Positions 42,486-50,938 of a stretch of DNA of 64,000 bases are shown in pieces. The notes below the pieces were generated by a model, which was not told where the DNA came from, searched no databases, and saw only the letters and a program-made list of their open reading frames with translations. The position numbers were made by a program, and so were the translations under genes. Origin of the DNA: Tatumella sp. JGM91. Its GTDB lineage: Bacteria; Pseudomonadota; Gammaproteobacteria; Enterobacterales; Enterobacteriaceae. The stretch spans positions 62,001 to 126,000 of the forward strand of contig NZ_JAERJP010000002.1 in assembly GCF_018257575.1 (NCBI RefSeq), read 5' to 3'. Each line of letters opens with the position of its first letter. Position 1 is the first letter of the stretch.

Positions 42486-42515
42486 GACGGTGTCCACATT
42501 ACGTGGGTAAGATCA

Positions 42516-42788
42516 AGCATCCACCTGACAGAAATGCTGAAAGGCCCCATACAATCTGCCAGCAAAATTCTTTTGTGTCAGGTGAACCAAACAACTTATG
42601 ACATCTTCAACTTTTGACTTAAGTAAAGGTAATGTGATTTCAAATATGTGCAGAATCGTAAAAAAATTTTTGCAGGAGCTTTTATCAATTTCTTTCACTA
42701 TTTTGACGAAATCAATATCTCCGGAATTGTGCAGCTCAGATAGTGCTTCAGCTAAAACGAGCTTCTCGGAACGTTGCTCTTGGTAATA
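42516..42788 (-). pseudogene. Interrupted island cargo gene, central part
   Basis: Joining this segment to 55444-55529, with the TAATA duplication counted once, restores one continuous frame. It starts at the ATG at 55529, crosses the junction as ...LTQVTDLYYQEQRSEKLV..., and runs to the IS3 end at 42516. About 118 residues remain, mostly helical (EITLPLLKSKVEDVISCLVHL; FAGRLYGAFQHFCQVDA). The Tn3 transposon split the gene and the IS3 element removed its 3' part. I do not recognise the family. It lay downstream of the Xre regulator gene on the same strand. Confidence 0.8.
42784..42788 (+). repeat. Target-site duplication, left copy (TAATA)
   Basis: TAATA directly precedes the left inverted repeat; the same five bases directly follow the right one. 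Five bases is the standard duplication for Tn3-family transposons. Confidence 0.93.
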
Positions 42789-42826
42789 GGGGTCCGCTTG
42801 GAAAACGGAAATCATCCCACGCTAAG
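42789..42826 (+). repeat. Left inverted repeat of the Tn3-family transposon
   Basis: 38 bases starting with GGGG and ending ACGCTAAG, one mismatch to the right copy (C against T at base 25). Similarity continues inward past base 38 (ACT, then TTTTGTACA), as expected if both ends came from the tnpA side. Confidence 0.95.
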
Positions 42827-42840
42827 ACTATATTTTGTAC

Positions 42841-43135
42841 AGCAGTGGAGAAGGATGAGAGACCAGCAGTTCATTAACAGGGACTCCTTTTTGCTTAAGC
42901 GGCTCAATGGTTCTTTCTATATAAACCGTATTCCAGAGTGTTATCGCCGCCGTATGTAGTGTCAGCGCCGGTGGCGTGGTAACGCTGATCCTCTCACCCC
43001 CAGATCCCTGATTTCATTCAGCCGGTGCATGAAGGATGCTCGCCCAAGGGCCTCACCCTTATTCAGCCCCACCTGTATGCATCGGCCTAAGCCTTTATCG
43101 CAAAATCAGTCCAGCATAAACAGCGTCCGATCTCT
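42841..43135 (-). pseudogene. Degenerate 3' end of a second Tn3-family tnpA
   Basis: On the reverse strand this segment is clearly similar to the last third of the intact tnpA (55000-55290). Shared stretches include TTTATGCTGGACTG, GGGGCTGAATAAGGGTGAGG, GAATACGGTTTATATAGAAA and CTGGTCTCTCATC. It has several stops and frameshifts, and about 95 bases are missing before the end. It reads toward the left inverted repeat, in mirror orientation to the intact copy. Confidence 0.88.
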
Positions 43136-43182
43136 GCAGAAAATCGCCCTCTGCGCTACGAGTTTGAACGCATTTACTCTGT

Positions 43183-43935
43183 TTATAGGTAACATTCGCT
43201 CCACGATATAATGATATCGGCAACGTATTCAGCATCCTGAGTATGAGTCAGAAGGTGATCCGCCTTACCCAACGAAATGAAACTCTTGGGATGCTTTGCT
43301 GCTTTGAATATTTTTTCGGCCTGCTCAATTAACACAGTATCATCTTCAGTCGCATGAAAAATAAGCAGAGGCTTGTTCATGGCGAACACCTTATGAGCGA
43401 TTTTGTGTTCCTGAATATTGTCCAGCATCTGTTTCTTTAAGGTAAATACCCGCCCGGCCAGCTCAACGGGATAGGCTCCATGCTGGTTAATGTTTTCAAC
43501 ATCATCCTTAAAAAGACGTTTTACGTGTGTCAGTTCTCCGGGTGATCCTATGGTGACAACGGCCTTTGCCTCAGGAACTTCGCCGGCAATAGACAGAATG
43601 GCCGATCCCCCCAGGCTATGGCCGATGAGCAAAGAAGGCGCTTCGTACTGTCGGCGGAGATAATCTACCGCGCAAAGCAGGTCCGAAATATTGGATGAGA
43701 AGTTGGTGTTGGAAAAATCCCCTTCGCTGTTTCCCAGACCAGTAAAATCAAACCGGAGAACGGCGATAGCATTCTCTGTCAGTTTCCGCGCAATACGCGC
43801 CGCGCCTTTGAGGTCTTTGCCACACGTAAAACAATGAGCTAACAGCGCAAACGCTTTAGGATTTTCAGGAAGTTCAAGCAATCCGGCCAGTTCTTCACCA
43901 GCCGCATTTTTGAACGTAAATTTTAGTTTTTTCAT
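43183..43935 (-). CDS. Alpha/beta hydrolase (OsmC-associated type)
   Basis: 250-residue serine hydrolase with nucleophile elbow IGHSLGGSAI, oxyanion region ALLAHCFTCGKDL, and late Asp (HATEDDTVL) and His (KADHLLTH) that complete the triad. The sequence type is the one often fused to an OsmC domain in other bacteria; here OsmC is a separate gene in the same transposon. The substrate is unknown. No operator like the other four is seen upstream, so its control may differ. Confidence 0.85.
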   Translation of the reverse strand: MKKLKFTFKNAAGEELAGLLELPENPKAFALLAHCFTCGKDLKGAARIARKLTENAIAVLRFDFTGLGNSEGDFSNTNFSSNISDLLCAVDYLRRQYEAPSLLIGHSLGGSAILSIAGEVPEAKAVVTIGSPGELTHVKRLFKDDVENINQHGAYPVELAGRVFTLKKQMLDNIQEHKIAHKVFAMNKPLLIFHATEDDTVLIEQAEKIFKAAKHPKSFISLGKADHLLTHTQDAEYVADIIISWSECYL

Positions 43936-44128
43936 AGGATATTCCAGGTCTTAAACTGATTTCATATGTTTGATCGCAGGGAAAAATAATCTTCTGCTCT
44001 GCATCTGGCATTACGCGTTTTCCTTCCTCTACTGGGGATGTGAAACAGAATTCATTCCGAATGCCTGTCCTCACCTTCCAGTTTGAAAGCTGATTATTGC
44101 TTCCTGTTCGGTGATCACTTACGCTATG

Positions 44129-44146
44129 CTACCAACTAGATGGTAG
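44129..44146. promoter_or_regulatory. Putative TetR operator upstream of the EamA gene
   Basis: CTACCAACTAGATGGTAG: two 9-base half-sites of the form CTACC(A/T)(A/T)CT around a central CTAG. It lies 30 bases before the EamA start. Three related palindromes occur in the same transposon. Confidence 0.8.
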
Positions 44147-44175
44147 TTTACAAGAATTTTATGAGGTCTCACTGA

Positions 44176-45045
44176 ATGGCCAATTGCGCGCTCATTCTTA
44201 AAATATCCCTGGCAATGCTGGCATTTGCTGCAAACTCTATTCTGTGCCGTCTGGCCCTGCAGGGAGGCCACATTGATCCCCTTTCATTCAGCAGCCTCAG
44301 GCTGGCCAGTGGTGCACTCGTCCTGTCACCTTTCTTGTTTTATCACGCAAAAACTACATTATCGCTGTGGCGTCCGCTGAGCGGATTTTACCTCATGGTG
44401 TACGCAGTGCTCTTCTCTGTCGCCTATATCCATCTCGATACCGGGGCAGGTGCGCTGTTACTTTTTGGTGCCGTACAGTTTGCGATGGTGATCCACGGAT
44501 TATTTAAAGGGGAATCACTCTCCGTTATGCGGGCTTGCGGTTTAGTTATTGCTCTGGCAGGAATTGCTGCCCTGCTGTTACCCGGGGCGAAGGCACCGCC
44601 GCTTTACAGTGCACTTATGATGATCGTTGCCGGATTAGCCTGGGCCGCCTATTCCGTCAGGGGGAGGGCGGGCCAGGCGGCCGGGGCTTCAACGGCGGCA
44701 AATTTTGTACTCGCCACGCCGATGGCTCTCGCTCTTTCGTTGCTGTTTATGAAGCAGGGTCACTATGATGCTGCGGGCATTGCTTTGTCATTGCTGTCCG
44801 GTGCCGCCGCCTCAGCCGGTGCATATGTATTGTGGTATACCCTTTTACCCTCTCTCGGCTCTATCACCGCCAGTACCCTTCAGCTCAGCGTTCCCTGTCT
44901 GGCAATGCTAGGGGGTGTGGTATTCCTGGATGAATCACTGACGGTCAGAACGATATTTTCTGCCCTGGCGGTGCTGACTGGCATTGTGATGGTGACACGC
45001 GAGAAATCCCCCCGTCAGTCGATGACAAAGGCGAGAGAACCTTAA
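44176..45045 (+). CDS. EamA/DMT-superfamily exporter
   Basis: 289-residue inner-membrane transporter with ten hydrophobic segments and two EamA repeats (FAANSILCRLALQGG at the start of the first, GLAWAAYSVRG at the second). Relatives export amino acids or thiols such as cysteine derivatives. In this context it may export cysteine conjugates or related sulfur compounds. The ATG at 44176 follows GAGG. The downstream aminotransferase gene is 133 bases away on the same strand and may be co-transcribed. Confidence 0.85.
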   Translation: MANCALILKISLAMLAFAANSILCRLALQGGHIDPLSFSSLRLASGALVLSPFLFYHAKTTLSLWRPLSGFYLMVYAVLFSVAYIHLDTGAGALLLFGAVQFAMVIHGLFKGESLSVMRACGLVIALAGIAALLLPGAKAPPLYSALMMIVAGLAWAAYSVRGRAGQAAGASTAANFVLATPMALALSLLFMKQGHYDAAGIALSLLSGAAASAGAYVLWYTLLPSLGSITASTLQLSVPCLAMLGGVVFLDESLTVRTIFSALAVLTGIVMVTREKSPRQSMTKAREP

Positions 45046-45178
45046 TAACGCAATTAATTCATGCAGTTGTGATGATTCTCTTATGTTAATCACACGAGCC
45101 AGTTTTCCCGCTCCGGCATCAGACTGACAGTAATACTGAGGTCGACGTTTCTGACTACACCTAAGGCAGGTTTATGAA

Positions 45179-46402
45179 ATGAAATATGATTTTGATGAGT
45201 ACGTAAGCAGAGAGAAAACAGACAGTCTCACCGTGGACGGCTGGCGGGAATACCTGTTTTCGGGACAGTCCGAATTTGCAATGCGGTATCCGGCAGAAGG
45301 GCTAATCAACCTCTGGGTTGCTGACATGGCTTTTGCCACACCAGAGCCGATTCTTCAGGCCATCAGAGACCGTCTGGATAGAAAAATACTCGGCTACACT
45401 AAAATCTACGACGAAGAATACTATGAGATCTTTGGCAGCTGGTGTGAGCGACAATATGGTCACCGTTTCAAAACGGAAGACATTGTGCTGTCTCCGGGCA
45501 TTATTCCCGCGCTGAACCGTCTCGTCCCGCTTCTGACCGACATGGATGACAGTATTCTTATTATGACGCCTTCATATGGCCCGTTTAAAAAGGCGGGTGA
45601 ATACAGTCAGCGTCGCGTGGTGTACTCGGCGTTAAAAAAATCAGCAGGCGGCTGGGAACCTGACTGGGAAGACTTTGCACGCAAAGCCAGTCAGGCCGAT
45701 TTACGTGTGAAAATTCTTTTCCTGTGTAATCCGCATAACCCGACCGGACGAGTCTGGCGGCCTGATGAACTTAAGCGGATTATTGAAATTTGCCTGGCCA
45801 ATGACATCTGGGTGATATCTGACGAAATTCACTGCGACCTGTCCCGAAGCGGTATCGGTCATACACCGGCCGCCTCTCTTTTCCCTGATTCTACACGCAT
45901 TATTACCTGCATGTCCTCGAGTAAAACATTCAATCTGGCCGGGAATTTGTTGGCAAATATTATTATTCCGGATCCCGGTGTCAGAAGCGAGTGGCGTCTC
46001 AGACACGACGAGTTCATCTCTCCACTGAGCCTGGCAGCAAACAAAGCGGCGTGGAGTGAATGTGATGACTGGCTTGTCCATCTGAGGGAATATATTGACG
46101 GCAATTTCCAGTACCTGCACGACTATCTCAAAAACTATTTACCCGAAACCAGGTTCTCGATCCCCGAAGGGACATATCTGGCCTGGATAGATATTAGCCG
46201 CTACCTGCCCGACACCGCAGGTGAGGATTTATCGCTGTATTTTGCCCGGGAGTCAGGGGTCCTTCTTGAAGGGGGCTTGCTGTTTGTCGACAATGGGGAC
46301 GGATATATCCGGTTAAATCTGGCCTGCCCACGGAGTATGCTGACAGCAGGGATGAAAAGAATTTCACAGGTACTGCGGATACCGGATCCTCATCGTGTAT
46401 AA
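45179..46402 (+). CDS. MalY/PatB-type PLP-dependent C-S lyase or aminotransferase
   Basis: 407-residue fold-type I PLP enzyme. The PLP lysine is in MSSSKTFNLAGN, and NPHNPTGRVW and ISDEIHCDL give the substrate and cofactor pockets. LWVADMAFATPEPI near the N-terminus is the MalY/PatB signature, pointing to cystathionine beta-lyase-like cleavage of C-S bonds rather than simple transamination. It could process S-substituted cysteines. AAGGCAGG lies upstream of the start. Confidence 0.85.
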   Translation: MKYDFDEYVSREKTDSLTVDGWREYLFSGQSEFAMRYPAEGLINLWVADMAFATPEPILQAIRDRLDRKILGYTKIYDEEYYEIFGSWCERQYGHRFKTEDIVLSPGIIPALNRLVPLLTDMDDSILIMTPSYGPFKKAGEYSQRRVVYSALKKSAGGWEPDWEDFARKASQADLRVKILFLCNPHNPTGRVWRPDELKRIIEICLANDIWVISDEIHCDLSRSGIGHTPAASLFPDSTRIITCMSSSKTFNLAGNLLANIIIPDPGVRSEWRLRHDEFISPLSLAANKAAWSECDDWLVHLREYIDGNFQYLHDYLKNYLPETRFSIPEGTYLAWIDISRYLPDTAGEDLSLYFARESGVLLEGGLLFVDNGDGYIRLNLACPRSMLTAGMKRISQVLRIPDPHRV

Positions 46403-46542
46403 CCCCTTTCTCTCTGGCCGTTTTGTCCTGTCAGGATGTCGTCAGAACCCGGCATAACACCCTGTGCCGGGAACACAAAAGGCACGGATGAACAGGTCGT
46501 GAATATTCTTAGTGAAGCCTGCTGATGACATGTCTGGCGACA

Positions 46543-46568
46543 AAAAAATGCCGCCCTTAAGGGGCGGC
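46543..46568 (-). terminator. Terminator of the SDR-DsbA-OYE operon
   Basis: On the reverse strand GCCGCCCC/GGGCGGC forms a strong stem, followed by seven T, 20 bases past the SDR stop. Confidence 0.9.
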
Positions 46569-46587
46569 TTATGCCAGCGTCACGGGG

Positions 46588-47361
46588 TTATCGTCTGACC
46601 GCCATGATGCCCGCATCGACATCCCAGATAGCGCCCGTCACCCATGAGGTTTTGTCAGACAACAGGAAGAGAATAGTGTTTGCCACATCTTCGGCAGTTC
46701 CGACGCGTCCCAGCGGGTGGAAATCGTTCAGCGACTTCATAGCATCTGCGATATCCGCTTTGTCCATGAAGCCTTCGTATATCGGCGTATGAACAATCCC
46801 GGGAGACACCGCGTTGACACGAATACCCGCGCTGGCCAGCTCAATCGCCAGATTACGCGTCAGGGCATGCAGACCCGCTTTTGCCATTGAATAGGCCGAG
46901 GCCGGCGAGTCACCCAGTGCAGCCTGAGCACCAATCGAACCGACGTTGACGATAGACCCTTCGAGCTTCGCGGCGAGCATGTTCTTCACGACATCCTGTG
47001 TAATAAAGAACGTGGCTCGGTTCAGCGAAAGATACATGTCATAATCGGCAAAGCTGTGCTCGGTAAATCCTTTGGGCATGAAGATACCGGCGGCATTCAC
47101 CATCAGGCTGATATCGCGATGGTGAGCATTAATTTCCTGACGGATAGTTTCCATACCTTCTTCGGTCATCAGGTTCGCCGCGATGACCGCAACCGGTCCC
47201 AGAGGGCTCAGTTCTTTTTGCACCGCTTCGGCTTTGTCTTTTTTATTCCCGGTCAGCACGACACTGCCGCCCGCTTCCAGTACCATGCGTGCCACGGCCA
47301 GGCCCATGCCGCTGGTACCGCCGACGACGAGCAGTTTTTTACCTTTGAAAAAAGTGTTCAT
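46588..47361 (-). CDS. Short-chain dehydrogenase/reductase
   Basis: 257 residues. NAD(P) motif VGGTSGMGLAVA, NAG-type VNAAGIFMP, catalytic Ser in NVGSIGAQAA, Tyr/Lys in YSMAKAGLHAL, and the C-terminal WVTGAIWDVDAG. It probably reduces a carbonyl compound; the substrate is unknown. It is the last gene of a three-gene operon (OYE, DsbA-like, SDR) with 65-base gaps between genes. Confidence 0.87.
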   Translation of the reverse strand: MNTFFKGKKLLVVGGTSGMGLAVARMVLEAGGSVVLTGNKKDKAEAVQKELSPLGPVAVIAANLMTEEGMETIRQEINAHHRDISLMVNAAGIFMPKGFTEHSFADYDMYLSLNRATFFITQDVVKNMLAAKLEGSIVNVGSIGAQAALGDSPASAYSMAKAGLHALTRNLAIELASAGIRVNAVSPGIVHTPIYEGFMDKADIADAMKSLNDFHPLGRVGTAEDVANTILFLLSDKTSWVTGAIWDVDAGIMAVRR

Positions 47362-47426
47362 TTTCTGACTCCATTACTGGTGGGTAAGACGTTGCCGGCA
47401 GCGTGAAACTGCCGGCGGTTGACGGA

Positions 47427-48128
47427 TTAAATACTGCAGCCATCCGTTCCGCAGGTCTGACCCGCAGTGGCTGAAAATTCGGTTTGCTGTTCATCCCAGA
47501 CCTGACGCAGGGCATTCAAAAAGTTATCTGCTGCCTGAGCCCCGCTGATGGCATATTTTTCGTTCATCACAAAAACCGGAACGCCGCTGAGGCCAATAGA
47601 CTGTGCGTGGGCTTCATCGTCGGAAACGGTGGCGCGAAAATCGTCATTTTCCAGGGCGGCTTCAGCGTCAGCTTTCGGCATACCGGCTTCTACGGCCATG
47701 GCAACGAGCTGCTGACGGTCAAAGAGAGAGCGACCTTCGGTGATACTGCCATGATAAAAACGTTCTTCCACCGCGTCCGCAATTCCGGCCTTACGCGCGG
47801 CAACCAGCAGGGTGTGTGCATCTTCTGTATCACCAAACATCATGCCGTCGAAGTTGTAGATCAGACCTTCAGATTTACCGGCGGTGCCCACCTGATTCAT
47901 CATCAGCTCCGCTGAATGCTGACTGCCCAGCTTTTTAACGATGGCATCCTTAAAAGGCATCGCGGGAGTACCACCGGCCAGACGGTAGCTGTGATGGCGG
48001 ATCACCACCTGGTCGCGAAATTCAAAGCGATTCAGACCCTGTTCAAATCTTTTTTTAGCAATCCAGCACCACGGGCAGACCAAATCTGACCAGATATCGA
48101 TGGTAAGGGTGGGTTTCAGCGTTTGCAT
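47427..48128 (-). CDS. DsbA-family (FrnE-like) thiol-disulfide oxidoreductase
   Basis: 233-residue cytoplasmic thioredoxin-fold protein with an inserted helical domain. The active site is SDLVCPWCWIAKKRFEQ (C-P-W-C) near residue 20, and the cis-Pro loop is GLSGVPVFVMNEKYA. There is no signal peptide. The C-terminus has an extra Cys pair (TCGTDGCSI). Such proteins occur in allicin and thiosulfinate tolerance clusters, where they are thought to reduce oxidised protein thiols. Confidence 0.88.
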   Translation of the reverse strand: MQTLKPTLTIDIWSDLVCPWCWIAKKRFEQGLNRFEFRDQVVIRHHSYRLAGGTPAMPFKDAIVKKLGSQHSAELMMNQVGTAGKSEGLIYNFDGMMFGDTEDAHTLLVAARKAGIADAVEERFYHGSITEGRSLFDRQQLVAMAVEAGMPKADAEAALENDDFRATVSDDEAHAQSIGLSGVPVFVMNEKYAISGAQAADNFLNALRQVWDEQQTEFSATAGQTCGTDGCSI

Positions 48129-48193
48129 AATGATTCCTCAAAGACGTTGGGCGGTCGGATCTCACTTATCAGAGAACCGCGACCGTATGGGAT

Positions 48194-49300
48194 TTATTGC
48201 GCCTGCCAGACCGGGTAATCGGTATAGCCTTTTTCCGGGGAACCACTGACGCCGTAGTAGGTGGCGCGGTCACTTTCTGCCAGTGGCCAGCCGTTTTGCA
48301 TTCTTTCAACCAGATCCGGGTTAGCGATGTAGGGCACACCAAATGCCACCAGATCCAGCTCATCATCTTCCAGAGCCTGCTCTGCGATATCACGGGTAAA
48401 ACCGCCGGCAGCGATGATGGTGCCTTTAAACGTGTTGCGAAAACGGCGGCGGAAGCCTTCCGGAAGTGGCGCTTTGGTGTACACCGGCTGATAGTAAAGG
48501 TGTACGTAGGCCAGTTCCCGCTGACCGAGCGCGTCGGTGATGGCTGACCAGGTTTGCTCTTCACCTTCATACGGCGCGAGGTCATAAATGCGGCCGAACG
48601 GTGACAGGCGCACGGCAACGTGGCTGTTACCCACGGCTTCCGCCACGGCGTCAATGGTCTCCAGCAGGAAACGCTGACGATTTTCCACCGAGCCGCCGTA
48701 TTCGTCGGTGCGGGTGTTCAGTTCGCTACTGAGGAACTGGTCAAAGATGAATCCGTTTGCCGCCATGATTTCCACGCCGTCAAAGCCGGCTTCCATCGCC
48801 AGGCGTGCGGAGTGCACGAAGTCTGCAGTGATGCGTTTAACTTCATGCGTTTCCAGCGCGCGTGGCTGGCTTGGTACAACCGGGCCCGGTTCTCCGGATT
48901 CGGTCAGCGCAAAAACGGTGGTATTGACCGCCTGAACGGTGCCCGCTGAAACCGGCGCTATGTGGCCTGGCTGAAGAGAGACGTGAGACATACGGCCGAC
49001 GTGCCAGAGCTGCGCGAAAATACGGCCACCTTTGGCGTGAACCGCTTGTGTCACCTTACGCCAGCCCTGGACGTGTTCGTCGTTGTAGATACCAGGGGTA
49101 TAAAGGTAACCCCGGCCTTCTTCTGAAACCGGCATCCCTTCGGTGATGAGCAGGCCAGCAGAAGCACGCTGTGCATAGTACAAAGCCACGACCTCATCCG
49201 GCACGTCATTCATGGTGCGGGTGCGGGTCATCGGTGCCATGACTACACGGTTTTTTAACGCCAGGCCAGACAGATTGTAGGGGGTGAAAAGCTTACTCAT
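48194..49300 (-). CDS. Old yellow enzyme family alkene reductase (NemA-like)
   Basis: 368-residue FMN-dependent NADPH oxidoreductase. Family signatures are LKNRVVMAPMTRTR, GLLITEGMPVS, QLWHVGRMSH and ANGFIFDQFLSSELNTRTDEYGG (shortened here to its key parts), plus IAAGGFTRDIAEQAL. It would reduce electrophilic alkenes or similar compounds. The ATG at 49300 gives the usual MSKLFTPY start; the frame continues to 49426 but has no support. It leads the OYE-DsbA-SDR operon and is divergent from thioredoxin. Confidence 0.9.
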   Translation of the reverse strand: MSKLFTPYNLSGLALKNRVVMAPMTRTRTMNDVPDEVVALYYAQRASAGLLITEGMPVSEEGRGYLYTPGIYNDEHVQGWRKVTQAVHAKGGRIFAQLWHVGRMSHVSLQPGHIAPVSAGTVQAVNTTVFALTESGEPGPVVPSQPRALETHEVKRITADFVHSARLAMEAGFDGVEIMAANGFIFDQFLSSELNTRTDEYGGSVENRQRFLLETIDAVAEAVGNSHVAVRLSPFGRIYDLAPYEGEEQTWSAITDALGQRELAYVHLYYQPVYTKAPLPEGFRRRFRNTFKGTIIAAGGFTRDIAEQALEDDELDLVAFGVPYIANPDLVERMQNGWPLAESDRATYYGVSGSPEKGYTDYPVWQAQ

Positions 49301-49421
49301 CGTATACCTCACAAAAAACAAAAAGGAGTATCCCGGCAGGGATTTGCACAGCCCGGCAGTATCATCGACTGGACGTCGCGCACTGAAGTTGCATAAACAT
49401 CTGATGGGTGGCAATATATCA

Positions 49422-49439
49422 ACCATCTAGTAGGTAGGT
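49422..49439. promoter_or_regulatory. Putative TetR operator between OYE and thioredoxin genes
   Basis: Core ACCATCTAGTAGGTAGG with the central CTAG and half-sites CAACCATCT and CTACCTACT (right half on the reverse strand). It lies between divergent genes and could control both. Confidence 0.75.
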
Positions 49440-49513
49440 CAATGGGTGTGTCGTATTTTTTTGTCATAACGCAGCCATTTCTGAATTGTCACTCATTTTG
49501 CGAGGTCATCACC

Positions 49514-49843
49514 ATGCGTACATTAACAGCTTATAACGAAGATAATTTCCGCCAGATAGAGCAGTACAAAGGAATATCGGTGGTACGTTTCTCTGCACCC
49601 TGGTGTCCGCCCTGTCAGGCCAGCGAAGAAATGTTCAGTCAGTTTGCAGACCGGCTCGATAGAGATATTCAGGTGGGGAAAGTCAATGTAGATCAGGCGC
49701 CGGTGCTGACAACCAAATACGAGATCTGGGGGCTGCCGTCTGTGCTGATATTTCATGAAGGGCAATTAGTTAAACGCATACCGGGTGTGAAACCTGCATC
49801 GGTATATGCTCAGGCTATTGCGGACATAAAAAAAGGGCAGTAA
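49514..49843 (+). CDS. Thioredoxin-family protein
   Basis: 109 residues from the ATG at 49514 (GAGG eight bases upstream), about thioredoxin size. Active site SAPWCPPCQASEE has CPPC instead of the usual CGPC, which should change its redox potential. The cis-Pro is in WGLPSVLIFHEG. It is divergent from the OYE operon, with a shared operator. A terminator overlaps the stop. A longer frame from 49442 is not supported. Confidence 0.88.
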   Translation: MRTLTAYNEDNFRQIEQYKGISVVRFSAPWCPPCQASEEMFSQFADRLDRDIQVGKVNVDQAPVLTTKYEIWGLPSVLIFHEGQLVKRIPGVKPASVYAQAIADIKKGQ

Positions 49844-49853
49844 TGCCCTTTTA
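49831..49853 (+). terminator. Terminator of the thioredoxin gene
   Basis: AAAAGGGCA/TGCCCTTTT stem overlapping the TAA stop, with A-rich and T-rich flanks; it may also act for the AhpD-like gene on the other strand. Confidence 0.8.
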
Positions 49854-49872
49854 ACGTGGAATTTATTAATGC

Positions 49873-50211
49873 TTAACCGCGTGCCTGACCGACGGCATCC
49901 AGAGTGCGGGCTGAATAAATGACCGCCGCGCCAGCGTTGAGGTTAATCGCCACGCCCAGCGCTTCAGCAATTTCAGCGTCGGTTGCACCGGCTTTCACAG
50001 CGGCGTCGGCGTGAAAAGCAATACAGCCGTCGCAGCGGGTTGTGACTGCGCACGCCAGGGCAATGAGTTCACGCACTTTTGCGCCCAAAAGGTCAGTTTT
50101 GTTACCTGCGTTGCCCAGGGCAACCACGCCTTTCATGGTCTCGGGGGTCAGTTTGCCCAACTCGCCTAAACGTTGCATTAACTCTGAGCGATAGTTGTTC
50201 CAGTCCAGCAT
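49873..50211 (-). CDS. Carboxymuconolactone decarboxylase/AhpD-like protein
   Basis: 112 residues with the AhpD core motif CAVTTRCDGCIAFHADAA (C-x2-C plus His), which in AhpD reduces peroxiredoxin adducts. It follows the TetR gene by four bases on the same strand, so the two form an operon. AhpD-like genes are common in thiosulfinate tolerance clusters. Confidence 0.88.
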   Translation of the reverse strand: MLDWNNYRSELMQRLGELGKLTPETMKGVVALGNAGNKTDLLGAKVRELIALACAVTTRCDGCIAFHADAAVKAGATDAEIAEALGVAINLNAGAAVIYSARTLDAVGQARG

Positions 50212-50215
50212 AGTG

Positions 50216-50797
50216 TCATTCTCCTGAATGAGGGGTATTAAGAAGCAGTTTTATATACTTAAGGCTGTTGGCGAAGACTTCGGGTCTGGCCGTTGCATGC
50301 GCCACTACGCTTGAGCCTTCACAGACATTAATGATCATCAAAGCAATATCTGATGGTTCGGCATGGGATGAAAACTCACCTGACTCCATGCCCGCCCTGA
50401 CGACTTTTGTGAGCCACTCGATTTGCATATCGAAATAAAGTGATGTCTGTACAGTAATTGCCTGAGGCAGATTGGCGGTCTCTGCTGACAACGCACAACA
50501 CAGTGGCAGTAGCGAAGCTTTATGGCTTTGCGCGAAGATATCGATGTAAGCCGCAATTCTTCTCTCCGCGCTTTTCTCAGTCGCCTCTATCTGCTCAAAT
50601 ACGCGTTGTGTATCAGAGAACGCCTGTATTACCACCTGCTCACCCAGAATATCTTTGGTCGGGAAATGGTGATGAATACTGGCCTTGGTGATACCCACTA
50701 TTTTTGATAAATCAGCATAGCTGAATGCTGAATACCCTTTTTCGCGCATCAGGTGTTCTGCTTCGCTGAGCAGCCGTTCCCGTGTCATGGTTGTCAT
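50216..50797 (-). CDS. TetR/AcrR-family repressor
   Basis: 193 residues. The N-terminal HTH is residues 5-50 (YSAFSYADLSKIVGITKASIHHHF cut to its core), with a variable ligand domain behind it. Cys residues in LPLCCALSAE could sense thiol-reactive compounds; this is an inference. One palindrome lies 13 bases before its start, so it likely represses itself and the other three units that carry the same palindrome. It forms an operon with the AhpD-like gene. Confidence 0.88.
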   Translation of the reverse strand: MTTMTRERLLSEAEHLMREKGYSAFSYADLSKIVGITKASIHHHFPTKDILGEQVVIQAFSDTQRVFEQIEATEKSAERRIAAYIDIFAQSHKASLLPLCCALSAETANLPQAITVQTSLYFDMQIEWLTKVVRAGMESGEFSSHAEPSDIALMIINVCEGSSVVAHATARPEVFANSLKYIKLLLNTPHSGE

Positions 50798-50809
50798 AAT
50801 TACTCCATA

Positions 50810-50827
50810 TAATCTACTAGTTGATAG
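50810..50827. promoter_or_regulatory. Putative autoregulatory operator of the TetR gene
   Basis: TAATCTACTAGTTGATAG keeps the central CTAG and the half-site CTATCAACT on the reverse strand, but the left half is weaker than in the other three copies. It lies 13 bases before the TetR start. Confidence 0.65.
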
Positions 50828-50938
50828 ATTATATTGTTGCTATTTTTCCGTAGCAAGTTGTATCACTGACTCAGTATCGTGCAGAGCTGAACGTCACTGC
50901 CATCCTGCATTCTGAATGGCAGCATTACATCTCTGACA

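Larger units (their letters stand above)
41257..42515 (+). mobile_element. IS3-family insertion sequence, complete
   Basis: 1,259 bp with imperfect inverted repeats of 39 bases. Both begin TGATCTTACCCA, share the central GTGGACAC, and end CTAAGTGAG (left 41257-41295, right 42477-42515). Two ORFs, orfA and orfB, overlap by ATGA. From memory the sequence resembles ISEhe3/IS1400-type elements of enterobacteria. The flanks are GAC on the left and AGC on the right, so there is no target duplication. That suggests an adjacent deletion or recombination after insertion. Confidence 0.93.

Noticed and set aside
42513-42815. A 100-codon reverse-strand ORF overlapping the left inverted repeat
   Set aside because: Its apparent start lies inside transposon sequence. 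The lower part is the interrupted cargo gene, whose real start is at 55529.
42774-43211. Short + strand ORFs between the left repeat and the hydrolase gene
   Set aside because: The region is the decayed tnpA 3' end on the other strand; these ORFs have no ribosome sites or family resemblance.
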